Source: a bacterium (GTDB lineage Bacteria; Bacillota_I; Bacilli_A; RF39; UBA660). Taken from it: a stretch of DNA of 11,191 nt. Both the position numbers and the translations under genes were made by a program. The first letter of the stretch is position 1. Every line of letters starts with the position of its first letter. The stretch lies in NCBI GenBank assembly GCA_004560915.1, contig SFTR01000025.1:1-11191 (forward strand), in the 5' to 3' direction. The notes under the pieces were generated by a model that had not been told where the DNA came from, searched no databases, and worked only from the letters and a program-made list of their open reading frames with translations. Below, one piece after another: positions 1-5,549 of the stretch.

Positions 1-827
1 CATTTGCCATTTTTTAAAGTATATCCTTTAGAACATCCAGTTCCTTCTTTGATATTAGTAGTAGTTGTTCTAGTACATTTAGAACCATCTTCATTTGGTG
101 TACAATTTTGTGGACAAGTATAAGGAACTACCCATTTAGCAGTAATAACTGTATCTCTATCAATAGTAGTTTCACTAGTTACTTGTGTTCCATTACTTTG
201 TACCCATCCTTCAAATTTATATCCTTTTTTAACAGGCTCAACCGGAAGAATTATAACACTGTCTTTAGCAAGTACAAGATCATTTATTTTATTTCCGCCA
301 TCAGTATTAAATTTAACAGTAACAGTTTTTTCACCAGCCTTAATCCATCTTGGTTTCAAAGTAGTATTTTTATCTAGTGTTGCATTTTCATCTACAACAT
401 ATCCTTCGTCATTAAGCCATCCAATAAATGTATTTCCAGGCATAACAGGTGTCTCTAGAAGCATAGGAACTTCTCCTTTAACACTTATTACAGTTATAGT
501 AGAATTATTAACAATATAACTTATAGTAATAACTTCTTTATCTTTAGGAATCCATCTAACTTTTATTTCCATATCACTATTCACTTTTGTATAGTTAGTA
601 GCAATCTTATCATTATATACAAATCCACCAAATATATATCCTTCTTTACTAGGCTCATTTGGTAATGTTAGATTTTCACCTTTCTTAATTTTAATCTTTT
701 CGATAGTAGTACCACCATCAGTATTGAAGGTAACAGTATACTTACTATTAATAATTAAAAATGTAATAACTGATGCAGCAATTAATACTAAAACTATACA
801 ACCAATTATAATATATTTCTTTTTCAT
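1..827 (-). CDS. Membrane-anchored Listeria-Bacteroides-repeat surface protein (3' end beyond window)
   Basis: The frame opens at an ATG (827-825) preceded by GGAGGA (836-831) and stays open to the window edge: 275 complete codons plus two bases of a Cys or Trp codon. Residues 1-4 are basic and about 5-27 form a hydrophobic signal-anchor, with no lipobox. Three tandem beta-grasp repeats of the Listeria-Bacteroides/InlB B-repeat type follow (about 30-92, 99-161, 168-232). Repeats 1 and 3 share the FNTDGG opening, then an LP-x-EP turn, GY-x-F-x-G-(F/W) and a closing (R/K)W. Repeat 2 is divergent (FIGW retained, no FNTDGG). After repeat 3 comes a Cys-rich tail (Cys 238, 242, 251, 265) that is cut off. 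Such repeats are known from extracellular adhesin-like proteins, so an outward-facing role is inferred. No partner gene is visible and the C-terminal part is unknown. Confidence 0.85.
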   Translation of the reverse strand, partial: MKKKYIIIGCIVLVLIAASVITFLIINSKYTVTFNTDGGTTIEKIKIKKGENLTLPNEPSKEGYIFGGFVYNDKIATNYTKVNSDMEIKVRWIPKDKEVITISYIVNNSTITVISVKGEVPMLLETPVMPGNTFIGWLNDEGYVVDENATLDKNTTLKPRWIKAGEKTVTVKFNTDGGNKINDLVLAKDSVIILPVEPVKKGYKFEGWVQSNGTQVTSETTIDRDTVITAKWVVPYTCPQNCTPNEDGSKCTRTTTTNIKEGTGCSKGYTLKNGK

Positions 828-849
828 ATATCCTCCATATTATATATAT

Positions 850-878
850 ATCATAACAAAAAAATAGTGTAGTGTACA
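850..878 (-). promoter_or_regulatory. Candidate promoter for the repeat protein, overlapping the upstream terminator
   Basis: On the minus strand an extended -10 reads TGTTATGAT (858-850), with a possible -35 TGTACA (878-873) at 17 bp. The predicted start near 843 gives a leader of about 16 nt that contains the GGAGGA. The -35 lies inside the hairpin of the preceding terminator and the -10 in its T-tract. A second TATAAT (844-839) is too close to the ribosome site to serve. The call rests on motif matching only. Confidence 0.35.
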
Positions 879-884
879 CTATTT
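858..884 (-). terminator. Intrinsic terminator of the hydroxyacyl-CoA dehydrogenase gene
   Basis: A perfect 10-bp stem, AAATAGTGTA (862-871) and TACACTATTT (875-884), closes a 3-nt loop. On the minus strand the stem runs into seven T (864-858). The TAG stop codon of the dehydrogenase (881-879) lies within the first arm. Confidence 0.8.
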
Positions 885-1829
885 AGTTTTATTATACTTG
901 TAAAATCCTTCACCACTAGACATACCAAGTTTTCCATCATCAATATATTTTTTTAATAATTTTTCCATTCCTTTAAAATTATATGGTGCTAAAAAAGAAG
1001 GAATTTTTACATACATAAGAACAATCTCATGTGCAGTTTTAAGGCCAACTGTATCAAGTATTTGAAATGGACCTTTAGGAGCACCAGTACCAAGTGTCCA
1101 TGCTTTATCAATACTTTCTACGTCTGATATTCCATTAACAAGTAAATCTAATCCAGAAAATAATAGAGGTATTAACATAGAATTTAGTAAATATCCAGAT
1201 TTTTCTTTTCTAAGTGGAAGAGCTATCATATTAATATTTTCAGCAAAATTAATAACTTCTTTAAAATACTTTTCATCTGTCTTACTATGCATCATTACTT
1301 CAGCAGTATTATTTTTCCATATTGAGTTAGCAAAGTGTAATGATAGGAATTTTTCAGGTCTGCCTGTATACTTAGCAAGTTTACTTGGTAACATAGTAGA
1401 TGAATTAGTAACAACAATAGTCTTCTCATCAAGTATAGGTGCTATTTCTAAATATAAATCCTTCTTAGCTTTAAAGTCTTCAGTCATAGCTTCAATTACT
1501 AAGTCAGATCCTTTTAATGCTTTATTGATATCTAACTCTAACTTAATATTTTTATAAGCATCTTCTACCTTTTTAAGACATTTCTTTTCATCAAATTCAT
1601 TATTTCCTACAATACCACGACACCAATTATTAACACTTTTACCTTCTTTAGTAGCCATTAATTTTATAGCGTCTATATAAGATTTTTTAACACTTTCTAG
1701 TTTTGGTTTAGTTCTATCTATACTACCTTTACTTCTAAGCCATATTGTTACATTAAAGCCACAATAAGCTGATTGAAATGCTATTTGAGTTCCTAGAACT
1801 CCACCACCCATAATAGTTATATTTTTCAT
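879..1829 (-). CDS. 3-hydroxyacyl-CoA dehydrogenase (3-hydroxybutyryl-CoA dehydrogenase family)
   Basis: This is a cytoplasmic NAD(H)-dependent oxidoreductase that interconverts 3-hydroxyacyl-CoA and 3-ketoacyl-CoA. The N-terminal Rossmann fold starts with GGGVLG (8-13; Gly 8, 10 and 13 fill GxGxxG). The residues expected for catalysis align with the family by spacing: Ser144 in NSST, His165 in LHFAN, Glu177 and Asn216 in GYLLN. The C-terminal helical domain carries GTGAPKGPF (247-255). Its 316 residues are longer than the usual 280 or so of clostridial Hbd, with the extra length as a helical stretch around 35-95. The motif after the catalytic His is HFANS rather than the common HFFNP, so the substrate may not be the standard short-chain acyl-CoA. 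No thiolase, crotonase or acyl-CoA dehydrogenase is nearby, so the pathway cannot be assigned. The start is set by AGGAGGT (1841-1835) six nt upstream of the ATG. Confidence 0.88.
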   Translation of the reverse strand: MKNITIMGGGVLGTQIAFQSAYCGFNVTIWLRSKGSIDRTKPKLESVKKSYIDAIKLMATKEGKSVNNWCRGIVGNNEFDEKKCLKKVEDAYKNIKLELDINKALKGSDLVIEAMTEDFKAKKDLYLEIAPILDEKTIVVTNSSTMLPSKLAKYTGRPEKFLSLHFANSIWKNNTAEVMMHSKTDEKYFKEVINFAENINMIALPLRKEKSGYLLNSMLIPLLFSGLDLLVNGISDVESIDKAWTLGTGAPKGPFQILDTVGLKTAHEIVLMYVKIPSFLAPYNFKGMEKLLKKYIDDGKLGMSSGEGFYKYNKTK

Positions 1830-1853
1830 GATTTACCTCCTAATAACTAAATA

Positions 1854-1883
1854 ATTATATCATATTATAAAAACAAAAGTTAA
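1854..1883 (-). promoter_or_regulatory. Promoter of the hydroxyacyl-CoA dehydrogenase gene
   Basis: The minus strand carries an extended -10, TGATATAAT (1862-1854), with a weak -35 TTAACT (1883-1878) at 18 bp. The predicted start at about 1847 lies 18 nt upstream of the ATG, with AGGAGGT inside that leader. The same TGATATAAT string recurs before the genes at 5550 and 7994. Confidence 0.55.
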
Positions 1884-1909
1884 AACTTTACATATGCTAG
1901 ACTATAACT

Positions 1910-1934
1910 TTTTAAAATAATCTTTATTTTAAAA
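1910..1934. repeat. A/T-only inverted repeat in a divergent gap
   Basis: TTTTAAAATAA (1910-1920) and TTATTTTAAAA (1924-1934) form a perfect 11-bp inverted repeat around a TCT spacer. It sits midway between two divergent promoters. Because it is A/T-only in A/T-rich DNA it may be chance, though an operator or local bend is possible. The rest of the 188-bp gap holds only the two promoters. Confidence 0.35.
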
Positions 1935-1970
1935 CTAGATAACATAATAAATATTCATCGATAATATAAC

Positions 1971-1999
1971 TTGTAATAATTTAATAAATATGTTATAAA
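1971..1999 (+). promoter_or_regulatory. Promoter of the YjdF-like membrane protein gene
   Basis: TTGTAA (1971-1976), a 17-bp spacer and TATAAA (1994-1999), the latter extended by TGT (1991-1993). The predicted start near 2006 leaves a leader of about 12 nt; AAGGAG (2007-2012) lies five nt before the ATG. Confidence 0.55.
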
Positions 2000-2017
2000 A
2001 AAATTAAAGGAGTTTAT

Positions 2018-2815
2018 ATGGGAAAATTTAGTAAAACAATGAAAGAAAAATATAAAGAAAAAAATAAAAAATCTATATCAGTATATCTATTATTAAGACT
2101 TCTTGTAATTGTATGTATGTGGATTCAAATAGTGATGAAACAATATAACAATGCTTTACTTTGTGTACTTGCTTTATTCTTATTTACGATTCCAACTATT
2201 ATATCTGAAAAGTTTAAAATAGGTATACCAAGTCTATTAGAATCTATTATTTATATGTTTATATTCTCATCTGCAATTCTTGGTGAAATAAATAATTTCT
2301 ATGGAATAATACCTGGATGGGACACTATGCTTCATACTCTTAATGGATTTATATGTGCAGGTATTGGTTTCTCACTAGTAGACTTATTAAATCAAAATAG
2401 TGAAAAAATAAGTTTATCTCCATTATATGTAGCACTTGTTGGATTTTGTTTTTCTATGACTATAGGTATACTTTGGGAATTCTATGAGTTTGCTAGTGAT
2501 AGAGTATTCTTAACAGATATGCAAAAAGATAGAGTAGTTCAAAAATTCGGTTCAGTAGATTTAAATAAAGAAAAAGTTAATAGTACTATTAAAGTGGAAA
2601 ATATAGATAAAACAACAATACATACTAAAGATGACAAGATTTATGTTATAGAAGGTGGATACTTAGATATAGGTATTATTGATACTATGAAAGACTTATT
2701 TGTAAACTTTATAGGAGCAGTAGTTTATAGTACACTTGGCTACTTCTATATTAAGAAAAGAGACTATTCATTTGTTAAAAATTTTATGCCAAATAAAATA
2801 AAGAACGAAAATTAA
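2018..2815 (+). CDS. YjdF/DUF2238-like multi-pass membrane protein
   Basis: An integral membrane protein of 265 residues with no known reaction. About six hydrophobic segments are visible (roughly 22-40, 46-62, 72-92, 103-125, 133-153, 225-245) after a Lys-rich N-terminus. The charged residues buried in them match the DUF2238/YjdF pattern as I remember it: WDTMLH with Asp102 and His106 in segment four, WEFYE with Glu154 and Glu157 at the end of segment five, and an Asp222..Asp226-Leu..Asn230-Gly signature before the last segment. A hydrophilic insertion of about 60 residues (163-222) separates segments five and six. The start has an AAGGAG at good distance and its own promoter. It is monocistronic; its stop codon overlaps that of the convergent ATPase gene by two bases (2813-2814). 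Confidence 0.6.
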   Translation: MGKFSKTMKEKYKEKNKKSISVYLLLRLLVIVCMWIQIVMKQYNNALLCVLALFLFTIPTIISEKFKIGIPSLLESIIYMFIFSSAILGEINNFYGIIPGWDTMLHTLNGFICAGIGFSLVDLLNQNSEKISLSPLYVALVGFCFSMTIGILWEFYEFASDRVFLTDMQKDRVVQKFGSVDLNKEKVNSTIKVENIDKTTIHTKDDKIYVIEGGYLDIGIIDTMKDLFVNFIGAVVYSTLGYFYIKKRDYSFVKNFMPNKIKNEN

Positions 2816-2826
2816 TCGTTCTTTTT
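2797..2826. terminator. Bidirectional terminator between convergent genes
   Basis: AAAGAACGA (2800-2808) and TCGTTCTTT (2816-2824) form a perfect 9-bp stem with a 7-nt loop. T-rich tracts follow on both strands (2822-2826 on plus, A-rich 2795-2802 read as T on minus). The TAA stop codons of both convergent genes lie in or at the edge of the loop (2813-2815 plus, 2814-2812 minus). Confidence 0.75.
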
Positions 2827-3675
2827 AAATTCATCTTTTCTTTCATTAAAGAAATCGTAATATATTCTCACATTAGGTAGTTCTGTCCACTTCTTTGTTT
2901 TAACTTCATCATCATCTAAATCATATATAAGAGCTTCCATTAAATTAAGTAAAAATGGTGAGTGAGTAGATATAATAAACTGACAATTATAAAATCTAGT
3001 AGATTCTTCTATAAACTTTTTAAGTTTTAATTGATTTTCAGCAGATAAACTATTTTCTGGTTCATCAAGTATATAAATACTATCTTCCTTAATCTCTCTT
3101 TCCCAAAACATTAAAGCAGATTCTCCATTAGATTGTTCAACTATATTATTATTACCAAGTCTATCTCTTACATATTTAGACATACTTTTTCTTTTAGAAT
3201 CATATGAATCTCTTAACTTTTCATAATTCTCAAAATTATTTTCACTATTAAATCTCATATCAAAGTATTCACGACTAAGTCTTTCCTTACGTCTATTAAC
3301 ATTAGCATTTATACTTCTAATATCAAGTAAATAATCAAACACATCATCACTAGTAATAGTCTTAATTTCCATAGGTTCCTCAAAACTCATATCATATTTA
3401 CATTTAGAAACATATAAATCAAAGAAAGAACCTTTATCAAAACTTTCTTTTCTATTTGAATGTAAACACTCTGATATTATATTAAGAAGAGTACTTTTAC
3501 CACTGCCATTTCCTCCATAAAATATAGTTATATTACTAAAAGTAATTTCTTTGAATCTTTTCATAGAGAATAAACCTACTGGATAATAAGAATTATATAT
3601 ATTTCTTTTATCTTCATCAAATAAGTAATGTTCTTGAATATCATCAAGCAATTCAAATCTTTTTAAATAAACCAT
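2812..3675 (-). CDS. Single-domain ABC/AAA-type ATPase (COG3910-like predicted ATPase)
   Basis: A soluble 287-residue ATPase with the ABC/SMC-type motif set in order: Walker A GGNGSGKS (54-61), signature SNGES (182-186), Walker B YILDEPE with Asp204-Glu205, D-loop-like NSLS, and switch His238 in ISTHSP. Between Walker A and the signature is a charged helical insert (about 105-180), short compared with a Rad50/RecF coiled coil. There are no membrane segments and no TOPRIM or nuclease domain, which argues against an OLD nuclease. The ATG has AGGAGG (3686-3681) overlapping the TAG stop of the upstream pentapeptide gene, so the two are co-transcribed and probably translationally coupled. Stand-alone ATPases of this type have no well-defined role; DNA repair, anti-phage action or a regulatory ATPase are all open. 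Confidence 0.8.
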   Translation of the reverse strand: MVYLKRFELLDDIQEHYLFDEDKRNIYNSYYPVGLFSMKRFKEITFSNITIFYGGNGSGKSTLLNIISECLHSNRKESFDKGSFFDLYVSKCKYDMSFEEPMEIKTITSDDVFDYLLDIRSINANVNRRKERLSREYFDMRFNSENNFENYEKLRDSYDSKRKSMSKYVRDRLGNNNIVEQSNGESALMFWEREIKEDSIYILDEPENSLSAENQLKLKKFIEESTRFYNCQFIISTHSPFLLNLMEALIYDLDDDEVKTKKWTELPNVRIYYDFFNERKDEFKKND

Positions 3676-3684
3676 AAAGCCCTC

Positions 3685-4302
3685 CTAATCTTTAATAATA
3701 ATTCCTAAATACCTCGCAAGCATCGCTGCTTCTATCATATTAACACTAATACCTTTTAAAGAAGCAATATCAATATTAATATCTTCTATACTAGAATTAG
3801 ATAAATTAAAACCAATATGTTCAAGTCTTAAAATAGTTACTTTATTAAGACTACATTTATCGAACTCAATATTCTTAAAATGACATTCTGTTATATAAGA
3901 TTCATCAAGAGCGCATTCACTAAATAACAAATTATCAACATTCACAGAATAAAAATTACTATATCTTAAGTTACAATTATTAAACTTTATATTCTTAAGA
4001 CTAACTTCACTGAAAGATACACCAATTAATTTAGAATTATTAAATGTTACTCTATGTATACCAATATTTTCAAATACTTTATTAGATAAATCACAATTAT
4101 TAAATATACAATCTACAAGCTCTATATTAGAAAGTTCTATATTACTAAAATCAATCTTATTAAATATACAAGAGTTAAATGTTATATCTTTAAAACTAGT
4201 CATATTGTTTTGATTAAACTCTTTGTTATCAATAGAATATTCACTTTCTTCATCTTTATAATATTCAGTAAACATAATTTTTGGTTCAATAATTTTTTTC
4301 AT
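3685..4302 (-). CDS. Pentapeptide-repeat protein with Qnr/MfpA-like architecture
   Basis: From the ATG at 4302-4300 the protein has 205 residues. Residues 36-190 read as 31 consecutive pentapeptides in one unbroken register, with F/L/I/V in the second position of almost every unit and Cys, Ile, Val or Ser in the fifth. That predicts a right-handed quadrilateral beta-helix of about eight coils with no loop insertions. A short hydrophobic C-terminal helix (about 191-205, EAAMLARYLGIIIKD) follows, placed like the dimerisation helix of the gyrase-interacting proteins Qnr and MfpA. Family function is DNA mimicry and protection of topoisomerases in the studied members, but most pentapeptide proteins have no known role, so fluoroquinolone protection is only a possibility. 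A TTG at 4317 could extend it by five codons, but no ribosome site supports either start. It is first gene of a two-gene operon with the ATPase. Confidence 0.85.
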   Translation of the reverse strand: MKKIIEPKIMFTEYYKDEESEYSIDNKEFNQNNMTSFKDITFNSCIFNKIDFSNIELSNIELVDCIFNNCDLSNKVFENIGIHRVTFNNSKLIGVSFSEVSLKNIKFNNCNLRYSNFYSVNVDNLLFSECALDESYITECHFKNIEFDKCSLNKVTILRLEHIGFNLSNSSIEDINIDIASLKGISVNMIEAAMLARYLGIIIKD

Positions 4303-4308
4303 ATTTTT

Positions 4309-4314
4309 ATTATA
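4309..4314 (-). promoter_or_regulatory. -10 box of the pentapeptide/ATPase operon (possibly leaderless)
   Basis: A consensus TATAAT (4314-4309 on minus) ends six bases before the ATG at 4302, so the expected transcription start coincides with the A of the start codon. No good -35 is seen at 16-18 bp; a TTTACA lies at 20 bp (4340-4335). No Shine-Dalgarno precedes the ATG. Confidence 0.45.
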
Positions 4315-4338
4315 CAATATAAATTGTCATATATTGTA
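4313..4338. repeat. 26-bp inverted repeat, candidate operator in the divergent gap
   Basis: TACAATATA (4313-4321) and TATATTGTA (4330-4338) are perfect 9-bp inverted arms around an 8-bp spacer. The left arm overlaps the -10 of the minus-strand operon. ATTGT/ACAAT occurs three times within the element (4314-4318, 4323-4327, 4333-4337). A regulator binding site is plausible; no regulator gene is adjacent. Confidence 0.4.
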
Positions 4339-4344
4339 AAAATC

Positions 4345-4373
4345 TTTATAATGAGTCTTTATTATGTTAAAAT
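4345..4373 (+). promoter_or_regulatory. Promoter of the 381-residue unknown gene
   Basis: TTTATA (4345-4350), a 17-bp spacer and TAAAAT (4368-4373) extended by TGT (4365-4367). The predicted start base is 4380, the G of the GTG start codon, which would make the transcript leaderless or give a 9-nt leader if the ATG at 4389 is used. Confidence 0.5.
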
Positions 4374-4379
4374 ATATGT

Positions 4380-5525
4380 GTGATAAATATGAATGACATA
4401 CGTGTTTTTTATGATGAAATAATTAATGAGGCAAGTACTGGTAGAGTAGATTGCTTTTTTATGATGAATTTACTTTTTAGCACATATTTAAAAGAAGAAA
4501 ATAAAACTATAGAAGCAAAAAAGGATGATGATGGAAGATACTTAATACCAACTCTAGTCATAAAGAATAAAGAAAATTTTAACAAGTTATTAACAGAATA
4601 TCTAACTTTAGCAAGAACTAAATATGATTTAACTAAATATTATGAAGCACTTGAATTTTCTGATATAAAGAATCATGAACAAGTTATTAACAAATTAATT
4701 TTAACCACTCTATGGGCTAATGCTACATATGATGATTTTAGTGACTCTGAAGAATTCTTAAGAAAACAAATATCATTCTTAAAAGACAATACTTTTAGTG
4801 AATATAATGAACCTACTATTATTGGATATTCTGAAATGTTAGGTGGATACGTAGAAATAGAAAATATATCTGAACCTATTCTAAATGAAACACCAAATTC
4901 TTTAAAAATATCTTTGGTTGAACCTGAAACTAATGAAAAATATACTTTTCCTTTAGTAAGATATGGTATTAAAGATGGTAAATGTTACATATATGCTGTT
5001 CAAAAGAATAAAAAGTTTGATATAGACAATAACTTTAAAAAGAAAGTGAACAGAAAACTATTTAAAATAGGAGAAAACTTTGATACAAAAAATGACACAT
5101 ATGAAAATTATAAAGAAGGAAATCTAAAAGATGTTTCTGCCTCATTCGTAGTTGCATCTAATATAGCTTTAGGCCTTTTATCATCAAAAGGCATAAACGA
5201 TATAGTAGTTCCATCTATATTAATAGAAAGATGGAATGCTAAAGAAAAAAATATTATTGTAAGATCAGGAAGAGAAGAAAATAAAGAAGAATACATAGAA
5301 ACAAATAAAGATGAGCATAATGGAATACAAAGTAATTTAACAGAAAAACTTCTAAGAACATTCTTAAGAATAGTAAGTCACAATAATACTTTTGAAGTAA
5401 TAGCTTATCCATTTGATATAGATTCATCTCTTCATATAAGAACCTGTTCTGAACTAGATTGTAATAATAGTCTATTAAATGAAACTTTTCTTATTGGAGA
5501 AAAGGTAAATAGTAAGAAAATATGA
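4380..5525 (+). CDS. Unrecognised 381-residue soluble protein
   Basis: I do not recognise this protein. It starts at GTG (4380) or at ATG (4389, third codon after it) and no Shine-Dalgarno precedes either. There is no signal peptide or membrane segment, so it is probably cytoplasmic. The N-terminal 135 residues look alpha-helical. Residues 145-235 have alternating beta-type hydrophobicity (notably PLVRYGIKDGKCYIYAVQ at 191-208, where a short beta hairpin around DGK is likely), then a Lys-rich stretch (218-245). A mixed region with ASNIALGLLSSKGI (259-272) and LIERWNAKE (281-289), a charged linker (295-320) and a final alpha/beta section ending near Cys356/Cys361 follow. The stop is TGA (5523-5525), evidence for standard code use. 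It shares an upstream gap with the pentapeptide/ATPase operon; the next gene downstream has its own promoter-like box. Confidence 0.8.
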   Translation: MINMNDIRVFYDEIINEASTGRVDCFFMMNLLFSTYLKEENKTIEAKKDDDGRYLIPTLVIKNKENFNKLLTEYLTLARTKYDLTKYYEALEFSDIKNHEQVINKLILTTLWANATYDDFSDSEEFLRKQISFLKDNTFSEYNEPTIIGYSEMLGGYVEIENISEPILNETPNSLKISLVEPETNEKYTFPLVRYGIKDGKCYIYAVQKNKKFDIDNNFKKKVNRKLFKIGENFDTKNDTYENYKEGNLKDVSASFVVASNIALGLLSSKGINDIVVPSILIERWNAKEKNIIVRSGREENKEEYIETNKDEHNGIQSNLTEKLLRTFLRIVSHNNTFEVIAYPFDIDSSLHIRTCSELDCNNSLLNETFLIGEKVNSKKI

Positions 5526-5531
5526 TATAAT
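5523..5531 (+). promoter_or_regulatory. Extended -10 promoter of the RNA-modification operon
   Basis: TGATATAAT (5523-5531) is a full extended -10, with its TG formed by the TGA stop of the preceding gene. No convincing -35 is visible. The predicted start near 5538 gives a 12-nt leader containing GGAGG (5540-5544). Confidence 0.45.
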
Positions 5532-5549
5532 ATATGTACGGAGGAAAAT

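Noticed and set aside
108..377. Plus-strand open frame of 89 codons
   Set aside because: It lies antisense within the repeat-protein gene, is rich in Ser/Asn/Phe/Ile as expected for reverse-complement A/T-rich DNA, and has no ribosome site.
839..844. TATAAT on the minus strand as -10 for the repeat-protein gene
   Set aside because: It would put the transcription start inside the GGAGGA ribosome site; the extended -10 at 858-850 fits better.
2812..3675. OLD-family nuclease or ABC transporter ATPase
   Set aside because: No TOPRIM domain follows the ATPase and no membrane permease is adjacent, so only a stand-alone ATPase can be claimed.
3685..4302. Calling the pentapeptide protein a quinolone-resistance Qnr
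   Set aside because: Architecture is similar, but most pentapeptide proteins are unrelated to resistance and no specific Qnr residue pattern can be confirmed by eye.
5108..5296. Minus-strand open frame inside the 381-residue gene
   Set aside because: Antisense shadow of a well-supported gene, with no ribosome site and low-complexity composition.
5523..5525. Mollicutes-type code with TGA as Trp
   Set aside because: The 381-residue gene ends at TGA directly before a promoter and ribosome site, and Trp is written TGG throughout.
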